A stretch of 64,000 nt of DNA from Bacillus sp. DTU_2020_1000418_1_SI_GHA_SEK_038 (lineage in GTDB: Bacteria; Bacillota; Bacilli; Bacillales; Cytobacillaceae): positions 2,046,001-2,110,000 of the forward strand of contig NZ_CP135435.1 in assembly GCF_032341175.1 (NCBI RefSeq), written 5' to 3'. Below, piece after piece: positions 49,703 through 57,707 of this stretch. The notes beneath the pieces are model-generated. The model was not told the DNA's origin and made no database searches. It saw nothing but the letters and a program-made list of their open reading frames with translations. A program made the position numbers and the translations under genes. Position 1 is the stretch's first letter, and the number at the start of each line of letters is the position of its first letter.

Positions 49703-50220
49703 ATTAATAAGTGTTTTAAAGATAATTAACATAATTACAGTAAATAGTGGTTCTCAATAGAGAGCTTCTGAAGCGGCTTTTAATTAAGACAGCAAATATT
49801 AATAGAAACAGGCACTTACTAGTGGCATTAATATATCTATATTTTCAAACTTGGACAAAAGAACTTCTTTTTTAATGGAAAGACTTAAAAAACATTGTGT
49901 TTTCAAGTTCGAGGAATGCTTCAAATTCACACCTTTAATTTGCAGTACTGTTAAGGATCAGAGGTATATTCATCAAATGTAAGTTGGAACACTTTTAGAA
50001 AATTGGACAAACTATTTTGAAGAGGGGCTGCAATAATTATAAATTTAGAAGTAAAAACTGTCCTTTAGATATGTACAAAAAAATATATTGTGATAAAGTA
50101 GTACATAATAATCCTTTATATATCTAGCTTTATTGTGAAAACGACTGTCTTTCTGGAGGAGACATTTGTTTCTAGGAAAGCTACAAATGGGAACTGAATA
50201 TCGTATGGGGGGCTATAATT
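49703..50220. other. Intergenic between divergent katA and kbl
   Basis: About 520 AT-rich bases. Must contain the kbl promoter; I could not identify a riboswitch, terminator or coding relic. Confidence 0.4.
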
Positions 50221-51411
50221 ATGTCAAGCAATACATTAGATGTTTTTTTAAAGGAAAACCTTGAAGATTTAAGAGGAAAGGGTCTATATAATATTATCGA
50301 TCCTTTAGAAAGTCCAAACGGACCCATTATTAAGATTAATGGCAGAGAGCTGATTAATCTATCTTCAAATAACTATTTAGGGTTAGCTACTGATGAACGA
50401 TTAAAGGAAGCTGCAACTGAAGCGATTAATAAATACGGGGTTGGAGCGGGAGCCGTTCGAACGATTAATGGAACATTAGAACTGCATGTAAAGCTTGAAG
50501 AAAAACTTGCAGAATTTAAACATACAGAGGCTGCTATTGCCTATCAATCTGGCTTCAATTGCAATATGGCTGCCATCTCAGCTGTCATGGACAAAAATGA
50601 CGCGATTCTATCCGATGAATTGAATCATGCCTCTATCATTGATGGCTGCCGATTATCGAAGGCAAAGATCATCCGTTTTAATCATTCTGACATGGAAGAT
50701 TTAAGAGCAAAAGCAAAGGAAGCAAAGGAATCAGGCTTATACAATAAAATCATGGTCATCACCGATGGCGTGTTCTCAATGGATGGTGATATTGCTAAGC
50801 TTCCAGAAATTGTGAAAATTGCAGAAGAATTCGACCTGATTACTTATGTTGATGATGCTCATGGATCAGGGGTTTTAGGAGAAGGGGCAGGAACCGTTAA
50901 GCATTTCGGTCTTTCTGATAAAATTGATTTTCAAATTGGTACGCTCTCAAAAGCAATTGGTGTTGTTGGCGGATATGTTGCTGGGAAACAAGAGTTAATT
51001 GATTGGTTAAAGGTAAGAAGCAGACCATTCTTATTCTCTACCTCATTAACTCCTGCAGATGTGGCTGCCAGTATTATGGCAATTGAAACATTAATGGAAA
51101 GTACTGAATTGAATGAGAAGCTTTGGGAGAATGTCAACTATTTGAAAGCTGGTTTAAAAGGCTTAGGCTTTGATATTGGTGATAGTGAAACACCAATCAC
51201 GCCTTGTATTATTGGCGATGAAGTGAGGACACAGGAATTCAGTAAGAAATTAAACGAAGCTGGCGTTTATGCGAAATCAATCGTTTTCCCGACTGTTCCA
51301 CAAGGCACCGGAAGGGTTAGAAATATGCCAACAGCCGCACATACGAAGGAAATGCTTGATCAAGCGATTGCTATTTATGAAAAGGTAGGGAAAGAGATGG
51401 GGGTTATTTAA
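50221..51411 (+). CDS. kbl: Glycine C-acetyltransferase (2-amino-3-ketobutyrate CoA ligase)
   Basis: 396 residues of a PLP-dependent alpha-oxoamine synthase. It cleaves 2-amino-3-ketobutyrate with CoA to glycine and acetyl-CoA, the second step of threonine catabolism. The PLP Lys is Lys244 ([13 protein letters not shown]), with the Asp/His pair in [12 protein letters not shown] and the conserved [10 protein letters not shown] near residue 47. GGGGGG precedes the ATG. It is followed 89 bases later by tdh; the two share a pathway and probably a transcript. Confidence 0.95.
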   Translation: MSSNTLDVFLKENLEDLRGKGLYNIIDPLESPNGPIIKINGRELINLSSNNYLGLATDERLKEAATEAINKYGVGAGAVRTINGTLELHVKLEEKLAEFKHTEAAIAYQSGFNCNMAAISAVMDKNDAILSDELNHASIIDGCRLSKAKIIRFNHSDMEDLRAKAKEAKESGLYNKIMVITDGVFSMDGDIAKLPEIVKIAEEFDLITYVDDAHGSGVLGEGAGTVKHFGLSDKIDFQIGTLSKAIGVVGGYVAGKQELIDWLKVRSRPFLFSTSLTPADVAASIMAIETLMESTELNEKLWENVNYLKAGLKGLGFDIGDSETPITPCIIGDEVRTQEFSKKLNEAGVYAKSIVFPTVPQGTGRVRNMPTAAHTKEMLDQAIAIYEKVGKEMGVI

Positions 51412-51500
51412 GTAACTAGCCCCACACACTTCAAAATTTTTTAAAGCAGAATGCTATAGAGACATACGAGAATTTTTCAGAGGGAAGGTTTGGAGATCAT

Positions 51501-52439
51501 ATGAAAAAGGTTTTTATTACAGGAGCATTAGGTCAAATTGGCTCAGAGTTAACGTTGAAACTAAGAGATATATACGGGGCAGATAATGTAATTGCCACTG
51601 ATATTAGAAAGAATGATTCAGAGGCTGCTCTTTCTGGTCCTTTTGAAGTTGTGGATGTAACAGACACGAAAACGATGATTGAAACTGCTAAGAAGTATCA
51701 AGTAGATACTATAATTCATATGGCTGCTTTACTTTCCGCAACAGCTGAAAAAAACCCAGTATTTGCTTGGAATTTAAATATGGGCGGACTAGTGAATGCC
51801 TTAGAAGCTGCCCGTGAGTTAAACTGCAAATTTTTCACACCAAGCTCAATTGGTGCCTTTGGTCCATCAACACCAAAGGATAACACCCCGCAGGATACAA
51901 TACAGCGCCCTACGACTATGTATGGGGTTAATAAAGTGGCAGGGGAATTACTAGCAGATTATTACTATTATAAATTTGGCGTTGATACGAGAGGCTTGAG
52001 ATTTCCAGGGTTAATCTCGCATGTGACCCCTCCTGGAGGCGGTACAACCGATTATGCTGTAGAAATTTACTATGAAGCGATCAAAAATAAACATTATACT
52101 TCTTATATTGCCGAAGGAACTTATATGGATATGATGTATATGCCTGACGCATTGAATGCAATTGTAGACCTAATGGAGGCAGACCCTTCAAAATTAAATC
52201 ATCGTAATTCATTTAATGTAACAGCAATGAGTTTTGAACCTGAACAAATTGCTGCCGAAATTAGAAAATCTATTCCAGAGTTTACGATGGATTACCAGGT
52301 AGACCCTATTCGTCAAACGATTGCTGACAGCTGGCCAAACTCGCTTGATGCCACAGCTGCAAGAGAAGAGTGGGGCTTTAAAGCAGAATATGACTTAGCT
52401 AAAATGACGAAGGATATGTTAGAGAAGCTTCGAAAATAA
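51501..52439 (+). CDS. tdh: L-threonine 3-dehydrogenase, SDR (epimerase-like) type
   Basis: 312 residues. Rossmann motif [10 protein letters not shown] at residues 8-17, with Tyr-x-x-x-Lys in [13 protein letters not shown]. The [20 protein letters not shown] segment is characteristic of the short-chain type threonine dehydrogenase found in many Bacillaceae and Bacteroidetes. It oxidises L-threonine to 2-amino-3-ketobutyrate with NAD, feeding Kbl. GGAG is 6 bases before the ATG. A terminator at 52455 ends the pair. Confidence 0.93.
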   Translation: MKKVFITGALGQIGSELTLKLRDIYGADNVIATDIRKNDSEAALSGPFEVVDVTDTKTMIETAKKYQVDTIIHMAALLSATAEKNPVFAWNLNMGGLVNALEAARELNCKFFTPSSIGAFGPSTPKDNTPQDTIQRPTTMYGVNKVAGELLADYYYYKFGVDTRGLRFPGLISHVTPPGGGTTDYAVEIYYEAIKNKHYTSYIAEGTYMDMMYMPDALNAIVDLMEADPSKLNHRNSFNVTAMSFEPEQIAAEIRKSIPEFTMDYQVDPIRQTIADSWPNSLDATAAREEWGFKAEYDLAKMTKDMLEKLRK

Positions 52440-52454
52440 GTAAAAATGCAAACC

Positions 52455-52482
52455 AAAAGGCAGCATTATTTGCTGCCTTTTT
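52455..52482 (+). terminator. Terminator of kbl-tdh
   Basis: AAAAGGCAGC-ATTATTT-GCTGCCTTTTT, 15 bases after the tdh stop. Confidence 0.88.
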
Positions 52483-52483
52483 C

Positions 52484-52602
52484 TAGTATGCGTGAAACTA
52501 AACGCCACCAAGGGGAAGACTCTTATAAAGAGTTAAACTCTCAGGTAAAAGGACAGAGAAGGGGGAGAGAGCACATCAATACCCATTGCTGTCCTTTTTT
52601 GC
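52484..52602 (+). pseudogene. Truncated glycine riboswitch (second aptamer plus terminator)
   Basis: CGCCACCAAGGGGAAG, AAACTCTCAGGTAAAAGGAC and AGAG match the core of a glycine aptamer, very close to aptamer II of the B. subtilis gcvT leader. The downstream CTGTCCTTTTTT pairs with AGGACAG as in the normal terminator. The first aptamer and the 5' strand of the second (GGAGAG type) are missing, because the tdh terminator lies where they should be. No glycine-metabolism gene follows. It is a relic, or a very unusual 3'-UTR element. Confidence 0.75.
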
Positions 52603-52657
52603 GTTCAAAAAATGAAAGCAAAGCGTATTGTTTAGCAATTACAAACAATAATAATGT

Positions 52658-52702
52658 AAAAATGACTATCAAATTGTATGTTAATTTGATAGTCATTTTT
52701 TT
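52658..52702. terminator. Bidirectional terminator
   Basis: AAAATGACTATCAAATT-(7 bases)-AATTTGATAGTCATTTTTTT, between the riboswitch relic and nat. Confidence 0.92.
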
Positions 52703-52745
52703 ATAGTATGATCCTGCTTTACCTCAAATTATATAAAAACGTAAA

Positions 52746-53483
52746 TTAAATCGTAATTTGAAATGCTTCTTTTAAAAACTGCTTTTTTTCTTCTTCAGTT
52801 AAATCCCACTTATTTTTCTGCTTGTTTTTGGTTTCAGTAACTGTTAATCCATTTAGTGTTATTCTGCCTGTCTTAGTTGCGATAGTAACGATATCTCCAT
52901 GTGTAAATGTTGATTCAGGGGATGTTTGATTGTAATGGCATCCTTCAGTGAACTCACCGATTTGTTTCGGTAAGTCAGCAAAGCGGTATAATATTTTCCA
53001 CTTCTGCTCTTCATATCTTTGGAGATCATAGATCCCTTCAGCCGCATTATTGACCCGATAGGTCCCACTCACATCGGTACGTTCTTCTCCAGTTAATGGT
53101 ACTGGCTGCCTGACAGAGTCACCGAAGCCAACATCGACAAGGTAGGGTTGATCAAGCAGTACCATGATTGCAGCATGGGTATTTGGCATTGCCCATCCGG
53201 TCGGTTTATTGACCGTGCAAGCAATTAAATGAGCCTTAAAACCGAGTTTAGTTAATAATTGCTGAAAAAGACCATTTAGCTCATAGCAAAAACCACCACG
53301 ATGATGGCCAATTACTTTTTTGTAAATTCGGCAAACATCTAACTCAATTTTCACCTTTCTTGTAACATCGAGATTTTCGAAAGGGATCTTTTCCATGTGA
53401 TACTTTTGCAATTTTGATAGGTAGTCAAGCGTTGGAGAATTTTTCTCAACTTCTAATCTTTTTAAGTATTTTTGAACTTCCAT
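52746..53483 (-). CDS. nat: Arylamine N-acetyltransferase
   Basis: 245 residues from ATG 53483, about 8 bases after AAAGG; an ATG at 53492 overlaps that site. Complete Cys-His-Asp triad of the NAT family: Cys66 (HHRGGFCYELNG), His103 (NTHAAIMV) and Asp117 (YLVDVGFGDS). The N-terminal IPFENLDV motif is also typical. It transfers acetyl groups from acetyl-CoA to aromatic amines or hydrazines. Length is on the short side but normal for Bacillus. Single gene, 46 bases beyond the selD stop; it could be cotranscribed with selD. Confidence 0.93.
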   Translation of the reverse strand: MEVQKYLKRLEVEKNSPTLDYLSKLQKYHMEKIPFENLDVTRKVKIELDVCRIYKKVIGHHRGGFCYELNGLFQQLLTKLGFKAHLIACTVNKPTGWAMPNTHAAIMVLLDQPYLVDVGFGDSVRQPVPLTGEERTDVSGTYRVNNAAEGIYDLQRYEEQKWKILYRFADLPKQIGEFTEGCHYNQTSPESTFTHGDIVTIATKTGRITLNGLTVTETKNKQKNKWDLTEEEKKQFLKEAFQITI

Positions 53484-53529
53484 GAAAATCATCCTTTAAA
53501 AATGATTTTAAAGTAAAAGGGAAGCAATT

Positions 53530-54579
53530 TTATTTGACATAAATTAATTTTTCCTGTTTAGAAACTACCTTGCCAATAATGGATGCATAAGGCATTCCTG
53601 ACTCATGTAATTTTGTTACATAGGCTGCAGCCTGATTTTCAGGCATAGAAACAAGTAAGCCTCCAGAAGTAATCGCATCACATAATATTAATTGGCTTTC
53701 TATCGAGATATTTTCATATTGTACATCTTCAATCAGCCATTTATGGTTTGCCTTCGATCCCCCTGGGACGATTCCTTGTTCAGCAAGCTTATATGTACCA
53801 TCTAAAAGTGGAACATTGTCGTAGTAAATTTCTAGGCTTGCATCACTTCCACGGGCCATTTCACTTCCGTGTCCAAGTAATCCGAATCCGGTAACATCTG
53901 TCACGGCATGGGGTTCAAATGCAGTCAAAATTTCTGCAGCCGCTTTATTTAGCATTGCCATTGTATCGGTAACCGCTCGCTCCTGTTCCTCGGTTACAGC
54001 ACCTCTTTTGATCCCTGTAGTTAAAATCCCAACACCAATAGGTTTTGTTAAAACAAGGGAATCTCCTGGCCTTGCACCGACATTTTTCCAAAAACGTTCG
54101 GGATGTACAATCCCAGTTACAGATAGACCGAATTTCGGTTCCTGATCATCAACAGAATGCCCGCCAACCGTAATCGCACCAGCTTCATTCACTTTATCGG
54201 CCGCACCTCTTAAAATCTCAGCCAGCATATCAGGACCTAGTTTTTTCACGGGATAGCCAACGATATTAAGCACTGTTTTTGGCTGACCGCCCATAGCATA
54301 TACATCACTTAAAGCATTTGCGGCAGCAATTTGACCAAACATGTATGGGTCATCAACAATTGGAGTAAAGTAATCAACAGTTTGAATTAATGCAATAGAA
54401 TCGGTTAATTGATATACACCAGCATCATCTGATGTTTCATGGCCGACAAGCAGCTCGGGTACTCGTTCTTGCTTTGGTAATAGACGCAAAACTTGCGTCA
54501 AGTCCTCTGGACCAATTTTGCAGCCTCAGCCAGCTTTTGTTGACAAGGAAGTCAAACGAATTTTTTCATGCTCGCTCAT
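53530..54579 (-). CDS. selD: Selenophosphate synthase SelD, itself a selenoprotein (in-frame UGA)
   Basis: 349 residues when TGA at 54528-54526 is read as selenocysteine: MSEHEKIRLTSLSTKAGUGC, KIGPEDLTQVL. Sec18 sits exactly at the catalytic Cys/Sec position of SelD, and the neighbouring Lys21 is conserved. The true ATG 54579 follows GGAGGTG. Reading without Sec would start only after the active site. Other SelD features: VDYFTPIVDDPYMFGQIAAA, GGHSVDDQEPKFGL, VTDVTGFGLLGH. The enzyme makes selenophosphate from selenide and ATP for Sec-tRNA synthesis. It is divergent from a SelW-like selenoprotein, with selA beyond. Confidence 0.95.
54501..54513 (-). promoter_or_regulatory. Candidate bacterial SECIS in selD
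   Basis: On the minus strand, 12 bases after the UGA, GGTCC-AGA-GGACT forms a small stem. An outer helix GCAAAA/TTTTGC could extend it. A hairpin just after UGA is expected for SelB-dependent recoding. Confidence 0.5.
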
Positions 54580-54718
54580 TATGTCACCTCCACACTCAGT
54601 ATACCTTTATTTAAAAATTAAATCACAAAATAAATATCAATTGTTTGAGGAAAAAACGTGAATATTATAAAATGGGTCATATATAAAATGTGAAAATTTT
54701 AATAGAGGAGGCCGAAAT

Positions 54719-54967
54719 TTGAATAAATTAAATGTCATAATAGAATTTTGCATGATGTGAAATTATGCACCTAAAGCTGCGCGTGCCGCAGAAGAATTAC
54801 TGACACATTTCCGTCATGATATCGAAAAATTAGAACTCATACCTAGCAAGGGTGGAGTATTTGAAGTGATTGTAAATGACGTAAAAATCTATTCCAAAGA
54901 TGAAACTGGATTATTCCCAAAAACAAATGATCTTATAGAAATAATTCAGAGCAAAATGGCAGAATAA
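54719..54967 (+). CDS. SelW/Rdx-family selenoprotein with CxxU motif
   Basis: 82 residues from TTG 54719 with GAGGAGG 7 bases upstream. TGA at 54758-54760 lies in frame and, read as Sec, gives NKLNVIIEFCMMUNYAPKAA, the CxxU redox motif (Cys11, Sec14) of Rdx/SelW proteins. The rest fits the family: AAEELLTHFRHDIEKLELIP, SKGGVFEVIVNDVKIYSKDE, TGLFPKTNDLIEIIQSK. All downstream codons are open to TAA 54965-54967. Placement beside selD and selA supports genuine recoding. Probably a small thiol/selenol oxidoreductase; partner unknown. Confidence 0.9.
54777..54791 (+). promoter_or_regulatory. Candidate bacterial SECIS in the SelW-like gene
   Basis: CTGCG-CGTGC-CGCAG, a 5-bp stem with a 5-base loop starting 16 bases after the UGA. 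That is the usual distance and size for a bacterial SECIS. Confidence 0.55.
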
Positions 54968-54996
54968 ATCTTCTTCTAAATGGGGAAGGTTTTTTT
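54965..54996 (+). terminator. Possible weak terminator after the SelW-like gene
   Basis: AATCTTC-(11 bases)-GAAGGTT followed by seven Ts in total. Confidence 0.5.
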
Positions 54997-55081
54997 ACAT
55001 TTACCTATGATAAAATAATATTATTATGTAAACTAAATCCTTTTTCGCCATGAAAGTATGGGGAATTTTGCTAGTAATTAA

Positions 55082-55090
55082 TGATATAAT
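55082..55090 (+). promoter_or_regulatory. Extended -10 promoter of selA
   Basis: TG-A-TATAAT, an extended -10 element 27 bases before the selA start. No good -35 is visible, as is common for this type. Confidence 0.6.
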
Positions 55091-55116
55091 GTTTAGCGTA
55101 GATAGGAGTGATAACG

Positions 55117-56520
55117 ATGAAACACTTGCTTAGAAATATTCCCCCTGTACATGAGCTTCAAAAGGAAAATCGGTTTATTATGTTGGCAGAAAATCACGGG
55201 ATTGATCTTATATATATGACAAATCAGCTAAAAATGGTCCTTTCAAAGATTCGAGAAGAATTGACTTTAAATAAATGGCTCGGCGCAATACCTGGCAGCA
55301 GAGATTTCAACGATGAGATTTTTAATAGGCTAGAAACCACCCTTCAAAAACAACTGAATTATACATTAAAAAGGGTGATCAATACGACAGGGACAATCCT
55401 TCATACAAATCTTGGCAGAGCACGTTTGAGTGAAAGCGCTGCCCAGCACATGCTTGAAATAGCCCTTCATTATTCCAATTTGGAGTATCAATTAGAGGAA
55501 GGGAAGCGCGGCTCTAGGCATAGTCATGTAGAGGCGCTGATAAAGGAGCTAACCGGTGCAGAAGCAGCGATGGTTGTTAATAATAATGCGGCTGCTGTTT
55601 ATTTGATATTAAAAGCTATAGCAAATAATAAGGAAGTAGTCGTATCACGCGGTCAGCTTGTTGAAATTGGCGGCTCTTTCAGAATCTCCTCAATTATGGA
55701 AGAAAGCGGAGCCAAGCTTGTTGAAATTGGGACAACGAATAAAACACATCTGGCTGACTATGAAAATGCCATTACTGAGCAAACAGCGATGATATTAAAA
55801 GTACATACTAGTAACTATAAAGTAATCGGATTCACAAAAACGGTTGGAACAGATGAATTAGCAGAGCTGTCTAGGGAAAAAAATATCATTTTGTATGAGG
55901 ACTTGGGAAGTGGGGCTCTGTATGATTTCCAAAAGCATGGAATTGGTGAGGAACCTGTTGTGAAAGACGTAATCAAGCAGGGGGCTGATCTCGTTTCCTT
56001 TAGCGGGGATAAGCTTTTAGGTGGACCGCAAGCAGGAATTATTGCTGGCAAGAAAGAGCTAATAAGCCTTTTAAAAAAACACCAGCTTTCTCGTGTTTTA
56101 AGAGTGGATAAAATGACGCTTGCAGCTCTTGAGGGGACCTTGCTGGATTATGTTAAAGGAATGGAAGGCTTAAAGAATATCCCTGTTATTAGAGATATTT
56201 TAGTATCACAAAAGGATCTTAAGGCAAGGACAGAGGCCTTTATCAAAAAATTGCAAAGCGTTTCACATCAGTACGACCTTTCAATTAGAGAAAGTTTTGC
56301 ACAAATAGGCGGAGGAACGATGCCAGAGGTTAGTCTTCCTTCTATTGTTGCTGTCATTAAGCATAATACATGGGGAGCGGAGCAGCTTGCAAAAAAATTA
56401 AGAACAGAATTCTCTTCTTCCATTATAGTCCGTATTCAGAAAGAAGAAGTATTAATAGATCTGAGAACTGTTACAAATGAGGAAGAAGTTTATATTATTG
56501 AAGCTCTTCAAGCAATATGA
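55117..56520 (+). CDS. selA: L-seryl-tRNA(Sec) selenium transferase
   Basis: 467 residues from ATG 55117, with AGGAG 8 bases upstream. It is the PLP-dependent enzyme that converts Ser-tRNA(Sec) to Sec-tRNA(Sec) using selenophosphate. The PLP Lys is Lys299 in VSFSGDKLLGGPQAGIIAGK. Other SelA landmarks: NTTGTILHTNLGRARLSESA, GSRHSHVEALIKELTGAEAA, VVNNNAAAVYL and EDLGSGALYDF. Normal length. selB and the tRNA(Sec) gene, needed to finish the pathway, are not adjacent; a strong terminator follows. Confidence 0.96.
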   Translation: MKHLLRNIPPVHELQKENRFIMLAENHGIDLIYMTNQLKMVLSKIREELTLNKWLGAIPGSRDFNDEIFNRLETTLQKQLNYTLKRVINTTGTILHTNLGRARLSESAAQHMLEIALHYSNLEYQLEEGKRGSRHSHVEALIKELTGAEAAMVVNNNAAAVYLILKAIANNKEVVVSRGQLVEIGGSFRISSIMEESGAKLVEIGTTNKTHLADYENAITEQTAMILKVHTSNYKVIGFTKTVGTDELAELSREKNIILYEDLGSGALYDFQKHGIGEEPVVKDVIKQGADLVSFSGDKLLGGPQAGIIAGKKELISLLKKHQLSRVLRVDKMTLAALEGTLLDYVKGMEGLKNIPVIRDILVSQKDLKARTEAFIKKLQSVSHQYDLSIRESFAQIGGGTMPEVSLPSIVAVIKHNTWGAEQLAKKLRTEFSSSIIVRIQKEEVLIDLRTVTNEEEVYIIEALQAI

Positions 56521-56544
56521 GCAAATTTCTTCTCCCTATGAGGT

Positions 56545-56584
56545 AAAACAGCTGCGGCATAAAAAAGCTGCAGCTGTTTTTTTT
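56545..56584. terminator. Bidirectional terminator
   Basis: AAAACAGCTGCGGC-ATAAAAAA-GCTGCAGCTGTTTT followed by more Ts, between selA and sspP. Confidence 0.9.
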
Positions 56585-56586
56585 CA

Positions 56587-56730
56587 TTACATATCGTGAC
56601 CAGAATTATGTTTTTGTCTTGTATGATTACGGTTTTTGACCTTTTTAGAGCCGCTTAATGGTTCTGGCTGTCCCGAATTATCTCCTTTAGGTGCATTTTT
56701 ACGCATATCCTTGCCATCGTTTTTATTCAT
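56587..56730 (-). CDS. sspP: Small acid-soluble spore protein P
   Basis: 47 residues: [47 protein letters not shown]. The [21 protein letters not shown] core is diagnostic for SspP. AGGAGGG is 8 bases before the ATG. In B. subtilis sspO and sspP sit beside citB, as here, although here a plus-strand gene lies between them. Expected to be made in the forespore and packed in the spore core. Hydrophilic, no membrane segment. Confidence 0.93.
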   Translation of the reverse strand: MNKNDGKDMRKNAPKGDNSGQPEPLSGSKKVKNRNHTRQKHNSGHDM

Positions 56731-56845
56731 TTCATCATCCCTCCTAAAGAATAGCATGGAAGGAAGCTTCAAATTTTATACAGAATATTTTATTGGGAGA
56801 CTGCACAATTTAAATGTACATTTTGAAAAAGGAGTGAGACAGGGG

Positions 56846-57106
56846 ATGCCATATCATAAAAATAAACAGCAAGCATTTCAGGCTGCACAGCAGGGAATGG
56901 AGGATGCGCAGGAGCTTTACCATGAAATTGTCAGGGATTCTGCCAATTACGGTCATCAGCTTAAGCATTTAAAACAAGAGGTAAATGAAGCTTACGAACA
57001 AATTGAAAATGCACTCGAGGTTGCTTCTGAAACGCAAAGAACGCAATTAGAGAAATTCCAGCAGGACTTAAGCGCAATTGTTAATGAAGTTAATCAATAC
57101 CATTAA
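56846..57106 (+). CDS. Hypothetical coiled-coil protein
   Basis: 86 residues from ATG 56846 with AGGAGTGAGACAGGGG before it. The sequence MPYHKNKQQAFQAAQQGMED, AQELYHEIVRDSANYGHQLK, HLKQEVNEAYEQIENALEVA is a continuous amphipathic helix, rich in Gln/Glu/Ala. No known domain. It lies on the plus strand between two spore-protein genes; similar small helical proteins occur at this locus in other Bacillaceae, and a spore role is only a guess. Confidence 0.65.
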   Translation: MPYHKNKQQAFQAAQQGMEDAQELYHEIVRDSANYGHQLKHLKQEVNEAYEQIENALEVASETQRTQLEKFQQDLSAIVNEVNQYH

Positions 57107-57131
57107 TATAAAAACCTATTTAATAGTTGAT

Positions 57132-57165
57132 AAAGGAAGCGAAAAAATGATCGCTTCCTTTCGTT
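57132..57165. terminator. Bidirectional terminator
   Basis: AAAGGAAGCGA-AAAAATGA-TCGCTTCCTTT, between the coiled-coil gene and sspO. Confidence 0.88.
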
Positions 57166-57201
57166 TATAGCAAATTAATCCGGAGGATCATCCGCCATAA
57201 T

Positions 57202-57351
57202 TTATTGATTTTTCTTTCGCTTTTTATTATTTTGCTTCTGCATTTCTGTTAACGGTTCATTTGAAAATTCCTCGTTATAACCTGCACCCATTCCTTGCCC
57301 TTTTGCCGCATTCATCCCTGGAACAATATGATTTGATTTCCTTTTAGCCAC
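57202..57351 (-). CDS. sspO: Small acid-soluble spore protein O
   Basis: 49 residues; GTG start 8 bases after [56 protein letters not shown] matches SspO ([29 protein letters not shown]). Divergent from citB, which it flanks in B. subtilis too. Normal length for the family. Minor core-spore protein, expected under forespore control. Confidence 0.95.
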   Translation of the reverse strand: MAKRKSNHIVPGMNAAKGQGMGAGYNEEFSNEPLTEMQKQNNKKRKKNQ

Positions 57352-57544
57352 TTCAATCACCTCCAACTGCTATTTTTTGCAAATTTCTTCAAATTATGTC
57401 GACTCCATAATCCTTTTTATTACTTATGTGAGGTTAAAATATTTTGGTAAAATATTTTGATCAATTGTACAAATGTTAATGACAAAATAAAAATCTCAAT
57501 AAAATGCGTTAAAATGTATAAATAGATGCATTATTGTTAACGAC

Positions 57545-57591
57545 ATAAGAAAAACTTATCAAAAACAATAACTTTCTTGTTATTTACTTAT
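57545..57591 (+). promoter_or_regulatory. CcpC-like binding sites upstream of citB
   Basis: A dyad ATAAG-AAAAA-CTTAT (57545-57559) and a distal half-site CTTAT (57587-57591). Dyad centre to half-site is about 37 bases. This is the arrangement known at the B. subtilis citB promoter, where CcpC represses in response to citrate. Confidence 0.75.
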
Positions 57592-57707
57592 GTAACACAT
57601 TGTATTAAGATTGTTCTTGAGAAGAGTAAGATGGACAAAAATGCCATCTATTCGACAAATTTCTAACTCTTTATACTTGATTAAATATGTAAAAGGGGGA
57701 TAAACCC

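Noticed and set aside
52446..52706. 86-codon plus-strand frame after tdh
   Set aside because: It runs through a terminator, the glycine riboswitch relic and a second terminator; no domain and no ribosome binding site.
56636..56845. 70-codon N-terminal extension of the coiled-coil protein
   Set aside because: It codes antisense through sspP. The ATG at 56846 with AGGAGTGAGACAGGGG upstream is the better start.
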